The notes under the pieces: model-generated
What the model saw: only the letters and a program-made list of their open reading frames with translations
What the model was told of the DNA's origin: nothing
Databases searched by the model: none
Origin: Nitrobacteraceae bacterium AZCC 1564
GTDB lineage: Bacteria; Pseudomonadota; Alphaproteobacteria; Rhizobiales; Xanthobacteraceae
DNA length: 64,000 bases
Direction of reading: 5' to 3'
NCBI GenBank assembly: GCA_036924835.1
Contig: JBAGRR010000001.1
Location: forward strand, 2,309,001-2,373,000
Position numbers and translations under genes: made by a program
Shown here: in pieces, positions 47,048-57,966 of the stretch
How the letters are laid out: each line of letters begins with the position of its first letter
Position numbering within the stretch: the first letter of the stretch is position 1

Positions 47048-48822
47048 TGGCCACCTCGCAACGCTGGATGGTGATTGGCTTTGCGCTGCTCATGGCGCTC
47101 GTTCCCTTCATTCCGGGAATTCCGCCGTTCTGGATCGTGCTGCTCGACAATATTGGCCTGGCCGCATTGGTTGCGATGGGTCTCGTGCTGCTGACCGGGG
47201 TTGGCGGACTGACATCATTCGGCCAAGCTGCCTTCTGCGGATTTGGCGGGTACGCCACAGCGCTGCTGACGACATCCTATGGTCTATCGCCGTGGCTGAC
47301 GTTACCGATCGCGCTCGTCGTCAGTGGTGCGGCGGCCGTAATACTCGGCCTGATGACGGTGCGCCTCTCAGGTCACTATCTGCCGCTGGGCACCATCGCC
47401 TGGGGATTGAGCCTCTTCTACCTGTTCGGTAAGCTGGAATTCCTCGGGCGCAACGACGGCATCTCCGGCATCCCGCCTCTGTCACTCGGATCCCTACAAC
47501 TGGCGGATCCCGCCCGAATCTACTTTGCGGTCTGGTTGGCTGTGATCATCTGTGCACTGTTGACCACGAACCTCTTAGACTCTCGCATGGGGCGCGCGAT
47601 CAGGGCCCTGCGCCGCGGGCATGTCGCAGCAGAAGCTTTCGGCGTGGAAACCGCCCGCGCCAAGCTGTTGGTGTTCATCTATGCCGCCGTGCTCGCCGGG
47701 CTGTCCGGATGGCTGTACGCGCATTTCCAGCGTGCGGTGAACCCAACGCCGTTCGGGCTTAATGCAAGTATCGAGTACCTGTTCATCGCAGTGGTTGGTG
47801 GCGCCGGTTATGTGTGGGGCGCCGTGCTCGGCGCGGGCATTGTCGTGGTGCTCAAAGAGTTTCTGCAAAGCACCCTGCCCGTCGTGTTTCATGGCTCGGC
47901 CCAGCTTGAGACGGTGATCTTTGGCATTTTGCTTGTTACCTTGCTCCAGATCGCACCGGGTGGAATGTGGCCACGGCTTGCAGCGCTCTTTCCGTTGACC
48001 TCAACGCCGCGCCGGCCTGAAGCCGGTGAAGCTCTTCCTGCGGCGCATCGCCCTCAAGAAAGTGGCAAGTCTCTTCTGAACATCGTAAAGGCGCGCAAGC
48101 AATTCGGCGGCGTCGTCGCGGTAAACGATGTCAGCTTCGGTGTCGGGAGCCGCGAGATCGTCGCCCTGATCGGCCCAAACGGCGCAGGAAAAAGCACCAC
48201 TTTCAACTTGATCACGGGTGTGCTGCCCGCATCGGGCGGCAATATTTCCGTCCTCGGCAACAACGTCAGCAATGCGTCGCCGCAAGACGTCGTGAAACTT
48301 GGGGTTGCCCGCACATTCCAGCACGTCAAGCTCGTGCCAGACATGACCGTTCTCGAAAATGTCGCTCTCGGCGCGCATCTGCGCGGACACGCCGGGCCTG
48401 TTGCCAGCATGCTGCGTCTGGATCGCGCGGACGAAGCCAAGCTGCTCTCCGAGGCGGCCCGTCAGATCGAACGCGTCGGCCTTGGCGACCAGATGCATCA
48501 ACTTGCTGGAAATCTTTCACTCGGCCAGCAACGCATCGTGGAGATCGCGCGCGCGTTGTGCGTCAACCCATTGCTGTTGCTGCTTGACGAGCCAGCCGCC
48601 GGGCTGCGCCACATGGAAAAGCAAAAACTGTCGGCGCTGCTGCGCCAGCTTCGCAGCGAAGGCATGTCGGTGCTCTTGGTTGAGCACGACATGGGTTTCG
48701 TCATGGATATTGCCGACAGAATCGTCGTTCTTGAATTCGGCACCAAGATTGCTGAAGGCGTTCCGAGCGCCATCCGCACCAATCCGGATGTGATTAAGGC
48801 CTACCTCGGAGGTGCTGCATGA
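47047..48822 (+). CDS. Fused LivM-type permease and LivG-type ATPase
   Basis: 591 residues. Residues 1 to ~305 form a LivM-like membrane part ([40 protein letters not shown]). After a linker (about 310-345, rich in Pro/Glu/Ala) comes a complete LivG-type ATPase with [10 protein letters not shown] near 376, [15 protein letters not shown] and [16 protein letters not shown]. The fusion ensures one-to-one assembly. The gene overlaps the LivF-like gene by 4 bp. Such fusions are known in alphaproteobacterial HAAT transporters. There is no frameshift or stop between the halves. Confidence 0.92.
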   Translation: MATSQRWMVIGFALLMALVPFIPGIPPFWIVLLDNIGLAALVAMGLVLLTGVGGLTSFGQAAFCGFGGYATALLTTSYGLSPWLTLPIALVVSGAAAVILGLMTVRLSGHYLPLGTIAWGLSLFYLFGKLEFLGRNDGISGIPPLSLGSLQLADPARIYFAVWLAVIICALLTTNLLDSRMGRAIRALRRGHVAAEAFGVETARAKLLVFIYAAVLAGLSGWLYAHFQRAVNPTPFGLNASIEYLFIAVVGGAGYVWGAVLGAGIVVVLKEFLQSTLPVVFHGSAQLETVIFGILLVTLLQIAPGGMWPRLAALFPLTSTPRRPEAGEALPAAHRPQESGKSLLNIVKARKQFGGVVAVNDVSFGVGSREIVALIGPNGAGKSTTFNLITGVLPASGGNISVLGNNVSNASPQDVVKLGVARTFQHVKLVPDMTVLENVALGAHLRGHAGPVASMLRLDRADEAKLLSEAARQIERVGLGDQMHQLAGNLSLGQQRIVEIARALCVNPLLLLLDEPAAGLRHMEKQKLSALLRQLRSEGMSVLLVEHDMGFVMDIADRIVVLEFGTKIAEGVPSAIRTNPDVIKAYLGGAA

Positions 48823-49553
48823 GCCCTCCCATGCTGACCGTCTCGGATGTGTCGATCTCCTACGGTAAAGTCGAGGCCGTTCGCAAAGTCACACTCGACG
48901 TGAATGCCGGGGAGATCGTCACCATTATCGGTGCCAATGGCGCCGGCAAAACCACACTGCTGAATGCCGTCATGGGCATCCTGCCGCTCACCGGCAGCGT
49001 GACATTCATGGGCAGGCAGATCGGCAAGCTCGACATCGAGGATCGCGTCGCCACAGGGCTCTGTCTTGTGCCCGAACATCGCGAATTGTTCGGCACCATG
49101 ACCGTTGAAGAGAATCTTCAACTTGGCGGCTTCCGTGTCTCACGCGCGAAGGCGGCGGCCGAACAAGAGCGCATCTATGCGCTGTTCCCGCGGCTCAAGG
49201 AGCGGCGCACGCAACTTGCCGGAACGCTCTCGGGCGGCGAGCAGCAGATGCTAGCGATGGGCCGCGCGCTGATGAGTGAGCCAAAGCTGCTGATGTTGGA
49301 CGAGCCCAGCCTCGGCCTCGCCCCGCTGATCGTGGCTGACATTTTCCGCATCGTCGGTGAGCTGCGGCAAATAGGCGTCTCGGTGCTGCTCGTCGAGCAG
49401 AACGCGCGTGCCGCGCTGGAAATCGCCGATCGGGCTTACGTCATGGAGCTCGGAGAGTTCGTCATGAGCGGATCAGCCAAGGACATCGGTGCCGACCAAC
49501 GTGTGGTGGCGAGTTATCTCGGTTTTCAGCACGGCGAAGACAGCGCACTCTGA
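48819..49553 (+). CDS. Branched-chain-amino-acid-type ABC ATPase (LivF-like), second system
   Basis: 244 residues. Walker A GANGAGKTTLLN near residue 40, LSGGEQQMLAMGRALM and LMLDEPSLGLAP are intact. It overlaps the fusion gene (ATGA). It is the last plus-strand gene of this transporter and is convergent with the binding-protein gene, whose terminator lies between. Confidence 0.9.
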   Translation: MSPPMLTVSDVSISYGKVEAVRKVTLDVNAGEIVTIIGANGAGKTTLLNAVMGILPLTGSVTFMGRQIGKLDIEDRVATGLCLVPEHRELFGTMTVEENLQLGGFRVSRAKAAAEQERIYALFPRLKERRTQLAGTLSGGEQQMLAMGRALMSEPKLLMLDEPSLGLAPLIVADIFRIVGELRQIGVSVLLVEQNARAALEIADRAYVMELGEFVMSGSAKDIGADQRVVASYLGFQHGEDSAL

Positions 49554-49640
49554 TTTTCGTAATCACCTGACAGGCTCTTGATCGCAAGCTTCTATCGCCA
49601 TCCCAGCCTGGACCTTCTTCGCGAAGCAGTTTGCCCAACG

Positions 49641-49666
49641 AAAATGGCCGGGCGAACCCGGCCATT
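49641..49666 (-). terminator. Rho-independent terminator of the binding-protein gene
   Basis: ATGGCCGGG and CCCGGCCAT form a 9 bp stem with a 4-base loop. Read on the minus strand it is followed by TTTTCGTT, so it ends the 49699-50853 transcript. Confidence 0.8.
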
Positions 49667-49698
49667 GATTAGATCGTCAAGGCTGGAGATTCATCCAG

Positions 49699-50853
49699 TT
49701 ACTTGATCATCGTGTACTTTCCATTCTTTACGGTCAAAAGAATGCGCGAGCGGTCATCCGTTCCGAAACGATCTTTCTCGGTGAAGTTGTACACACCCTG
49801 GGTCGCCGGAATTTCCCGCTCTGTCAGCAGTGCCTTGCGAAGGGCTTCGCGGAATTCGGGAGTGCCCGGCTTCGCCGTTTTCAAAGCCACCGGCACGACG
49901 CGCTTGAGCATCTCGAAGGCATCGTACATGTGCCCGGCGAACTGGCTGCGGGTATTCGCACCGTACTTCGCTTCATAAGCCGTATTCAAAGCAAGACCTG
50001 GCTTCTTCGTCAGCGCGCTGCCATCCTGCTCTTCGGGAGCCATGACCGGTCCGGACGCCATGATGACGCCTTCCGCCGACGCCCCGGCAATCCGGATGAA
50101 GTCGATCGCCGCAGCACCGTGGGTCTGGTAAATCAAACCCTTGTAGCCTCGTTCGCGGAGCGCGCTCTGGGGCAATGCCGCGCCAGCGCCGGACGCACCA
50201 ATCAGAATGGCGTCGGGGTTGGCTGCCACGAGCTTCAGCACCTGACCCGTGACCGAGGTGTCGGGACGCGCGTAGCGCTCGTCGGCAACGATGGTGATGC
50301 CCCCCATCGCACCCGTCTGAGTCTTGAGATCGTTCAGCCACAGATCGCCATAGGAATCCGAGAAACCGATGTAGCCGACGGTTTTCACACCGTTCTTCTT
50401 CATGTGCTCATACAGCACCTTGCCCATGATTGGCACGGGCTGCGGCAGCACGGCGGTCCACTTTTCACGCGCCGGGGTGATTGGAATCGGCGCGAGGCTG
50501 AAATGAGGAACGCCGGCCTCGTTGGCAACGGTCGCAACCGCGATCGCCGGCGGCGTAGCCGACGAACCGACGATGACGTCGGCATTTGATTCGGTCACGA
50601 AACGACGCGCATTTGTGGTGGCATTGGTCGGATCGCCAGCGTCATCGAGCACGATGGTCTTGATCTTCACGCCGCCAATTTCAGCCGGCACGAAATCCAG
50701 CGCATTCTTCTCGGGCACGCCAAGCGCGGCGACCGGTCCCGTGGTGCTGATGCTGATGCCCACCGTCAGGTCCTGTGCCACAGCCGGTCCCACCAAGCCC
50801 GGCAACGTAGCCGAGGCCACGAACGCCACGGCAGCCAAAATCGATCGCTTCAT
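49699..50853 (-). CDS. ABC transporter substrate-binding protein (HAAT family) next to pobA
   Basis: 384 residues; the ATG at 50853 has GAGGAGG upstream. A Sec signal (MKRSILAAVAFVASATLPGL, cleavage near AVAQD) precedes a type I binding-protein fold (LTVGISISTTGPVAALGVPE, VGYIGFSDSYGDLW). It faces the transporter genes and is divergent from pobA. Related proteins in R. palustris and Bradyrhizobium bind aromatic acids, so 4-hydroxybenzoate or a similar compound is a reasonable guess. That ligand is inference from context only. Confidence 0.87.
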   Translation of the reverse strand: MKRSILAAVAFVASATLPGLVGPAVAQDLTVGISISTTGPVAALGVPEKNALDFVPAEIGGVKIKTIVLDDAGDPTNATTNARRFVTESNADVIVGSSATPPAIAVATVANEAGVPHFSLAPIPITPAREKWTAVLPQPVPIMGKVLYEHMKKNGVKTVGYIGFSDSYGDLWLNDLKTQTGAMGGITIVADERYARPDTSVTGQVLKLVAANPDAILIGASGAGAALPQSALRERGYKGLIYQTHGAAAIDFIRIAGASAEGVIMASGPVMAPEEQDGSALTKKPGLALNTAYEAKYGANTRSQFAGHMYDAFEMLKRVVPVALKTAKPGTPEFREALRKALLTEREIPATQGVYNFTEKDRFGTDDRSRILLTVKNGKYTMIK

Positions 50854-51077
50854 TCAGTCCTCCTCTCGGTTTCTTCAACCGCGAAACACCACGACAATCC
50901 CGCCATTGCGGCGCACCATCGCGCTTAAAATGCCTGCCATACAGATACAAGTTAGCGGCCATTTGCAATGGCTTCGAAGACGCCTCAGCCGCTTGACCTG
51001 GGCGCTCTGAAGTGGAATCGGCTACATTCAGCAGCTCTCCGGACGGCAGACAGACGCCAGCCTTTCCGGCCAGATAG

Positions 51078-52322
<1,245 letters not shown>

Positions 52323-52476
52323 GATCGCAAGCCGGCATTCATATAGCCGTCACTCTCCTCGCGCGTTTGAAACAACAGAGACGTGATCGTTTCAAACTTG
52401 ATTTCGAATGAGCCTGTCACGCGCTCGGCCTATTAATTCGGGCAGCGAGATCACGCGCGCTTTAAGGAGAGAGAGC

Positions 52477-52899
52477 ATGACCGTCGCCGACATTCCCTCC
52501 GGTTTTGAACGTCATTCGCGGCGAAGCCCTGTCACCGAGCCATGGGAGCCGATCTACGCGAAGAGAACGTCCGACGCTGTGATTCTTGGCCTCCGACTCG
52601 CACAGGCACACACCAACTCGCGCGGCATCGCTCACGGCGGCCTGATCACAACACTCGCGGACAACGCCATGGGACTGAGCTGTGTCAATAAGATGCCCGA
52701 ACACCCGCACGGACTTGTGACCGTATCTCTCGGAGTGGATTTTCTCGGCTCAGCCAATGTGGGGCAATGGCTGGCGGTTGAAACCGATTTCATTAAGCTC
52801 GGCGGATCGATCTGCTTTGCGCAATGCTTCGTGACCGCCGACGGCGAGCCATGCGCGCGAGCAAATGCAACGTTCAAGGTGTTACGGAAGAAATTCTAA
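52477..52899 (+). CDS. PaaI-type hotdog thioesterase
   Basis: 140 residues; the ATG at 52477 has AAGGAG close upstream. The hotdog-fold core has SRGIAHGGLITTLADNAMG (HGG motif near residue 50) and LGVDFLGSANVGQWLAVET. It probably hydrolyses acyl- or aryl-CoA esters. It lies downstream of pobA on the same strand and overlaps the LysR gene tail by 4 bp. The actual substrate is unknown. Confidence 0.85.
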   Translation: MTVADIPSGFERHSRRSPVTEPWEPIYAKRTSDAVILGLRLAQAHTNSRGIAHGGLITTLADNAMGLSCVNKMPEHPHGLVTVSLGVDFLGSANVGQWLAVETDFIKLGGSICFAQCFVTADGEPCARANATFKVLRKKF

Positions 52900-53801
52900 T
52901 CGTATGCCTTCGCGAAACGCCAGTTTGCCTGCTCGACGACAAGGTCGATAAAGGCTCTCACCTTCGCCGAGAGCAGCCGCGACGTTGGATAGACGAGATT
53001 GATCGGCATCGGCGGCGGCTCATAATCGGCTAATACGATCTTTAGACGTCCTGCCTCAATGGCCTCAGCTGCCTGATAGGCAAACACCATGGCGAGACCG
53101 CCACCCTGTTCAGCATGCAAGACCGCCGCATCGGCACTGTTGGTCGCGTAACGCGAAACATGCGACACGCGAACGTCGCGCCCGTTCTCTTTGAAGGTCC
53201 AATCGTGAAGCGAGCTGCGTCCGGTGAATCGAATGATTGCATGTTGGGCCAGATCGGATGGCTTCAACGGCGTTCCGCGTTCTTCGAGATACCTTGGCGA
53301 TGCCACCACCAGCAGCCGCATGTCGCCGACGTTGCGCGCCACCAGACTTGAATCCGCAAGATGCCCGATGCGAACCGCAACATCGACGCCTTCGTCGACG
53401 AGGTTGACCATGCGGTCCGACAACCTGAGCTCAGCGCTGACGGCGGGGTATTGTTTTAGGTAAATCGACATCATGCGGCCAACATGCAGGCGCCCGAACA
53501 CCAGCGGCGCCGATACAATGAGCCGTCCTGATGGCTCGGTGCGTTCGGCCTGCGCCGATGCCTCTGCCTCCTCGACATCGCCAAGAATGCGCCGCGCCCG
53601 CTCCAGATAGCGCTCGCCGACATCGGTCAGCGTCACCGATCGCGTGGTCCGCTGCAGCAGCCGCGCCCCGAGCCGTTCCTCAAGACCGGCGACCAACCGC
53701 GTGATCGCCGACGCGGACAGCCCGAGCTTGCGAGCGGCAGGGGCGAAACCCTGTAAATCTGCCACCGCGACAAAGGCCTGCATGGCATCGATACGGTCCA
53801 T
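52896..53801 (-). CDS. LysR-family transcriptional regulator
   Basis: 301 residues. The N-terminal HTH is MDRIDAMQAFVAVADLQGFA with AARKLGLSASAITRLVAGLE, followed by RTTRSVTLTDVGERYLERA, the classic LTTR pattern of the subgroup that often controls oxidoreductases. The C-terminal effector domain is complete. It is divergent from the PNPOx-like gene with about 110 bp between starts, its most likely target. The tail overlaps the thioesterase gene by 4 bp. Confidence 0.92.
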   Translation of the reverse strand: MDRIDAMQAFVAVADLQGFAPAARKLGLSASAITRLVAGLEERLGARLLQRTTRSVTLTDVGERYLERARRILGDVEEAEASAQAERTEPSGRLIVSAPLVFGRLHVGRMMSIYLKQYPAVSAELRLSDRMVNLVDEGVDVAVRIGHLADSSLVARNVGDMRLLVVASPRYLEERGTPLKPSDLAQHAIIRFTGRSSLHDWTFKENGRDVRVSHVSRYATNSADAAVLHAEQGGGLAMVFAYQAAEAIEAGRLKIVLADYEPPPMPINLVYPTSRLLSAKVRAFIDLVVEQANWRFAKAYD

Positions 53802-53911
53802 GGCATTATTTCATATTATGCAACGATGAACTGTCAATGGCATCAATTGCTCCTGCAAACGAAGGAGCTTAACTACCCGACACAGGTTTTGACCCGTTGA
53901 GGAGGTCTCTG

Positions 53912-54535
53912 ATGACCGACGTCCATGTTTCGAGCGATGTCGCCTTCACGCCGGCGGTCAAAGCCATTCAGACCCGCAAGGGCTCGCGCGAGGCTTATGC
54001 ACGCGTTGAAGAGCGCGGCGGGTGGAGGACCGAAATCGATGAAAATCTCGCAGCCTTCATCAGCGAGCAGACGAGCTTTTTCCTGGCGACATCCACGGCC
54101 GACGGGCAGCCCTACATCCAGCATCGCGGCGGACCGTCCGGCTTCATTCACGTCCTCGACAAAAACACGCTGGCGTTCGCCGATTTCCGTGGCAACCAGC
54201 AATACATCACGCAGGGAAATCTGTCCGAGAACCCGAAGGCGTACATTTTCCTGATCGACTACGTTCACCGCCGCCGCATCAAGATCTGGGGAGAGGCGCG
54301 TGTGATCGAGGACGACCCCGCGTTGGTCGGCTCGCTCATGCCGCGTGGCTACAAGGCACAGTCCGATCAGGCGATCCTGTTCAAGGTCACCGCCTGGGAC
54401 ATGAACTGCCCGCAGCACATCCCGCAGAAACTCGACGTCGCCGATGTCGCAGCGGTCATAGGCCAACGTGACGAGCGCATCGCGGCGCTCGAAGCGGAAG
54501 TGGCGGAACTAAAGCGGTTGCTTTCGACCACGTAA
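53912..54535 (+). CDS. Pyridoxamine-5'-phosphate-oxidase-like flavin protein
   Basis: 207 residues; the ATG at 53912 has GGAGG upstream. The split-barrel core has FFLATSTADGQPYIQHRGG and FADFRGNQQYITQGNL. A short C-terminal coiled-coil tail (ERIAALEAEVAELKRLLSTT) is added. Family members bind FMN or F420 and include general stress and redox proteins. It is the probable target of the divergent LysR gene. Its substrate is not known. Confidence 0.85.
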   Translation: MTDVHVSSDVAFTPAVKAIQTRKGSREAYARVEERGGWRTEIDENLAAFISEQTSFFLATSTADGQPYIQHRGGPSGFIHVLDKNTLAFADFRGNQQYITQGNLSENPKAYIFLIDYVHRRRIKIWGEARVIEDDPALVGSLMPRGYKAQSDQAILFKVTAWDMNCPQHIPQKLDVADVAAVIGQRDERIAALEAEVAELKRLLSTT

Positions 54536-54552
54536 CAACCGCTTCGCACCGG

Positions 54553-55290
54553 TCAGGCAGCCGCTTTCAGCGGCTGCCATACGTGCTCCGGATAATATTG
54601 CGCCATCATCCGATCAACGTAGGCAACGAGATTGGCGAATTCAGACGCGCGGTCGCGCAACGGCGACTCAAAGAACGGGGTCAGCAAACCCGCCAAAACA
54701 CCAAAAGCCGTTGCATCGGCTCCACAGGGATGGTCGCCCATTAGATATGGCCTCCAGCCCAGCAGCATCGACAACGCTGACAACGACCTCGTCCCGAGTT
54801 CCACGATCTCCGGCAAAGCGTGGCGTCCGGGTCCAGCCATAAAGACAACGTCTTTGACGCGTGCTTGAGCCTCGCGCCGAACCTGATCGCGAACCGCGTC
54901 CGGCGCGGCGTCGAAGAAATGGGACGGTCCCCTGTCAAAATTCGCCGGCATCACCCAACGCATATGAACCAGCATCCAATAGAGCTGATTTTCAACCATC
55001 CGTTCAACGGCCCAGGCTTCCGCACGCTGGCGCTCGTCGAGTGCCGCATCGAGGTCGACGCCATAGGTTTCCTCGATGTGCTTGCGGATAAAGGTCGAAT
55101 CGGCGATGCGCATGTCGCCGTCATCAAGGTAAGGCAACTGTCCCTTCGGCGATTGGTCGCGAGCGCCAATCTCCTTGGCGTATGCAAGACCCGACATTTT
55201 GAGCTGGACCTCGGTCTTGGTTACAAAGGGGCTGGCCTCTGGAAGTCCAAAATAGGGGCCAAAACCATAAAGCGTGATCATGATGGACAT
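54553..55290 (-). CDS. Glutathione S-transferase family protein
   Basis: About 245 residues from the ATG at 55290 (MSIMITLYGFG); ATG 55281 is equally possible and better spaced from GAAGG, while the longer frame to 55368 looks non-coding. The N-terminal thioredoxin-like domain has FVTKTEVQLKMSGLAYAKE and GQLPYLDDGDMRIADSTFI, with an Ile-Ala-Asp-Ser substrate-contact segment. The C-terminal helical domain follows (LGWRPYLMGDHPCGADATA). It resembles the metaxin/Tom37-like bacterial GST branch. It is divergent from the WYL regulator gene. Confidence 0.87.
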   Translation of the reverse strand: MSIMITLYGFGPYFGLPEASPFVTKTEVQLKMSGLAYAKEIGARDQSPKGQLPYLDDGDMRIADSTFIRKHIEETYGVDLDAALDERQRAEAWAVERMVENQLYWMLVHMRWVMPANFDRGPSHFFDAAPDAVRDQVRREAQARVKDVVFMAGPGRHALPEIVELGTRSLSALSMLLGWRPYLMGDHPCGADATAFGVLAGLLTPFFESPLRDRASEFANLVAYVDRMMAQYYPEHVWQPLKAAA

Positions 55291-55386
55291 CCTTCGGCGT
55301 TGATCAGATTCCCGTTTGTAGCTACCCCCTGCTGCCAACGTGGTGTCAGCAGCAACCAGAGTATTCACTCAGGCGGGATTGACTAA

Positions 55387-56085
55387 ATGAGGCGCGCCGA
55401 CCGGCTGTTTCAAATCATTCAAGTCCTTCGACGCGCCCGCAAGCCGCTGACCGCGGAGGCGATCGCCAGCGAACTCGAAACCTCCAAGCGCACGATTTAC
55501 CGCGACATCGCCACCCTGATCGGCCAGCGCGTGCCCATTCGAGGTGAGGCTGGCACCGGCTACGTGCTGGAAAAAGGCTTCGACATGCCGCCGCTGATGT
55601 TGACGCCGGATGAGATCGAAGCGGCCGTACTGGGTGCGCAATGGGTGGCCGGACGTGCGGATCCAGTGCTGGCGAAAGCCGCACACGATCTGATTGCGAA
55701 GATCGTTGAGACCATTCCCGAGCGGCTCCAGCCGCTCGCGCTCGAACCGGCCAGCCGCGCGTCGCCAAAGTTAGATAACGAGGACGACACCATCGATATG
55801 ACGCGCTTGCGTGCGCATATTCATGCCGAGAAAAAGATTAAACTCGATTATCGCGATGAGCATGGCCGAGGTACGCAACGCACTATCTGGCCGATTGCGG
55901 TCGGTTACCTCGAAACCGTCCGGCATCTGGCGGGCTGGTGCGAGTTGCGCAGGGACTTTCGCAGCTTCCGTATCGACCGGATTGTGCACGCAAACTTTCT
56001 CGACGAACGCTACCCAGAACGAAGGACTGCCTTGCGAGTCAAATGGATGAAGAGCATGCATATGTCACGCATGCGTGAGCGGTGA
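55387..56085 (+). CDS. HTH/WYL-domain transcriptional regulator (YafY type)
   Basis: 232 residues. The N-terminal HTH_11 reads MRRADRLFQIIQVLRRARKP with AEAIASELETSKRTIYRDIA. The C-terminal WYL domain (about residues 135-220) has the YR and WPIAVGYLETVRHLAGWCEL parts. It is divergent from the GST gene, its probable target, and overlaps the following Cys-cluster gene by 4 bp. Confidence 0.9.
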   Translation: MRRADRLFQIIQVLRRARKPLTAEAIASELETSKRTIYRDIATLIGQRVPIRGEAGTGYVLEKGFDMPPLMLTPDEIEAAVLGAQWVAGRADPVLAKAAHDLIAKIVETIPERLQPLALEPASRASPKLDNEDDTIDMTRLRAHIHAEKKIKLDYRDEHGRGTQRTIWPIAVGYLETVRHLAGWCELRRDFRSFRIDRIVHANFLDERYPERRTALRVKWMKSMHMSRMRER

Positions 56086-56399
56086 ATGAAATGGATAATC
56101 CCTGCCAAAGCTGCGGCGCGTGCTGTTCTTACTCGCGGAACTGGCCGCGCTTCACCATTGAGGACGATGCTGCGCTCGACCTGATCCCTGCGGAACTCGT
56201 CAATGAACGGCTGTCTGGCATGCGGTGCGATGGCGAACGATGCTGTGCGCTGACCGGGAAAATCGGTGAAGCAACGTCATGCGGAATTTATGCCGTCAGA
56301 CCAGAGGTTTGCCGCACATGCATGCCCGGTGACCCGGAATGCGCCACGGCACGGCGTAAGTTCGGCCTGCCGGAACTCGCGATCGATTCTGTCGGATAA
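56082..56399 (+). CDS. YkgJ-family cysteine cluster protein
   Basis: 105 residues from the GTG at 56082, or 102 from the ATG at 56091. The N-terminus has NPCQSCGACCSYS, and further cysteines occur in MRCDGERCCALTG, TSCGIYAVRPEVCRTC and DPEC. This matches the YkgJ/UPF0153 zinc- or iron-chelating family. The role is unknown; it is coupled to the WYL regulator gene by a 4 bp overlap. Confidence 0.88.
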   Translation: MNEMDNPCQSCGACCSYSRNWPRFTIEDDAALDLIPAELVNERLSGMRCDGERCCALTGKIGEATSCGIYAVRPEVCRTCMPGDPECATARRKFGLPELAIDSVG

Positions 56400-56455
56400 C
56401 CGCGGAACGAAGCGGCCGCTGCGACGTCGACTCTCCCGTACAGGGAGCAAAGGTC

Positions 56456-56638
56456 ATGCTGCAAACCGAAATTCACACCTACGCGCGGCAACTGATGGAG
56501 ACGTTCGGTCCAAATGCCATCGCCAAGGCGGCCGAGCGTGCCATTGAATGCGAAGCGCAGGGAAAGACGGACCAGGCTAAGACCTGGCGAAGCGTTGAAG
56601 ACGCATTGAAGATTATGCGTGGTCCGCACCAGAGCTAG
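56456..56638 (+). CDS. Small conserved-looking hypothetical protein
   Basis: 60 residues starting MLQTEIHTYARQLMETFGPN with AIAKAAERAIECEAQGKTDQ. GGGAG lies about nine bases before the ATG, so translation is plausible. It is largely helical and soluble. No recognisable domain; position 56 bp after the Cys-cluster gene suggests the same transcript. Function unknown. Confidence 0.65.
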   Translation: MLQTEIHTYARQLMETFGPNAIAKAAERAIECEAQGKTDQAKTWRSVEDALKIMRGPHQS

Positions 56639-56661
56639 TTCGGAGCTTGCAGCAACTCCTT

Positions 56662-57114
56662 TTAAGCTGATGTCGACTCGGCGGCCGCTCGGACAGCGTC
56701 GTCTGAAGCAGTATGCGCATTGCTAACACTATCTTCCTCGTCGTCAAAGTCATCGTCGTTCACATCGACGAAGGTGCTAAGGGGCGCGGTTGATAATGTT
56801 ATGGAGCGGCGGCTGCTCGCGGCCGACGGAACATTGGTCGTCGGCACTTCACGCGACATCGCGAAGAGCGTCGCACCAACGGTCCCACCCTGCTCAGTGA
56901 GGTCTCGTTCGCTGCAGGTTGCCGCGATCGCAAGGCTCAGCGAGTGCAGATGGGCGCGCCGGTAGCAGAACAGGGCAAGCATCGCACGAACGTCGGAAGA
57001 GACGGTTTCCACCAGTTCGGCCAACCCGTGAGGACTAGCGCGATAAAGGCTCCCGAGTAACTCATCGCCGACGGGGCAGGCATCGTTTTCAAAAACTACG
57101 CGGCTTGACCACAT
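56662..57114 (-). CDS. Hypothetical protein with acidic C-terminal region
   Basis: 150 residues. The N-terminal part (MWSSRVVFENDACPVGDELL, then GLAELVETVSSDVRAMLALF and CYRRAHLHSLSLAIAATC) looks folded and conserved. The C-terminal third is low complexity with an acidic run (DVNDDDFDDEEDS). No domain is recognised and there is no signal peptide. It is convergent with the small protein gene, 23 bp between stops. Codon pattern looks like its neighbours. Confidence 0.65.
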   Translation of the reverse strand: MWSSRVVFENDACPVGDELLGSLYRASPHGLAELVETVSSDVRAMLALFCYRRAHLHSLSLAIAATCSERDLTEQGGTVGATLFAMSREVPTTNVPSAASSRRSITLSTAPLSTFVDVNDDDFDDEEDSVSNAHTASDDAVRAAAESTSA

Positions 57115-57265
57115 TGGACATCTCCCTCACCGGAAGAATGCAACGCAAAATCCTAACGGAAGGTTAACCAACGCGCCGGGTTTGGCCGCGCGTTCACTTC
57201 TTGTAGAAGGATTGCCGTTCCCGAATGCTGAACTGATTCGAATCAGTCAGCCGGTCACTTCAAAA

Positions 57266-57961
57266 TCAATCGTCCACAAAAGTGACGGCTTCGGGAATGG
57301 TAGCCCGGCGTGTCCGATAGCTGTTGGCCGGGTGATCGTTATCGGGATATCCGAATGAAATCCCACACACCACGCGCCTGTCCGCGCCGATGCCGAGATG
57401 CTCGCGAATCACATCCGAATGACCGGCAAGGGCGGCCTGGGCTATCGTAGCAAGACCCGCGGCTTGTGCGGCGAGCATGAAGTTACTGACGTAACCGCCG
57501 CAATCGACTGCCCCATAAACTCCGAGCGCTTCGTCGCTGGTGATAATCGCCACATGAGGCGCGCCAAACAGGCGGAAGTTCTCAAGTGACTGTTTGCGGT
57601 AAGCGTCCTTGTCACCGCGGGCAATGCCGAGGGCGCCATAGAGCTGAAATCCGGTTTCGCGCCGCCGGTCGAGATAAATGCCCCGGTATTCGCGCGGGAA
57701 CGGAAAATCGCCGACGTGCGGGGCACCGTTGCTGGCGGCTTTGTACATGACGTCCGCGAAGGTCCTGGCGGCGCCGCCACTGAGAACGTGGACCTGCCAA
57801 CACTGACTATTCGACCACGACGCCGTCCGTTGCGCCGCTGTCAGAATGCGTTCGATGGTGGCGCGCGGTACTGTATCCGGCTTGAATGCGCGGCAGGAAA
57901 ACCGCGCAGCCAAAAGTTTCTCCAGGACCGTCATGTCGTTATCGTCAACCTGAGCAGCCAT
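57266..57961 (-). CDS. Nitroreductase-family protein
   Basis: 231 residues from the ATG at 57961, 5 bp after the acyl-CoA dehydrogenase stop. The FMN-binding motif is ARFSCRAFKPDTVPRATIER near residue 20 and the C-terminal VVCGISFGYPDNDHP completes the nitroreductase fold. Substrate may be a quinone, nitro compound or an enoate. Its operon position after two acyl-CoA dehydrogenases suggests a redox step in that CoA pathway rather than detoxification. Confidence 0.87.
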   Translation of the reverse strand: MAAQVDDNDMTVLEKLLAARFSCRAFKPDTVPRATIERILTAAQRTASWSNSQCWQVHVLSGGAARTFADVMYKAASNGAPHVGDFPFPREYRGIYLDRRRETGFQLYGALGIARGDKDAYRKQSLENFRLFGAPHVAIITSDEALGVYGAVDCGGYVSNFMLAAQAAGLATIAQAALAGHSDVIREHLGIGADRRVVCGISFGYPDNDHPANSYRTRRATIPEAVTFVDD

Positions 57962-57966
57962 GATGC

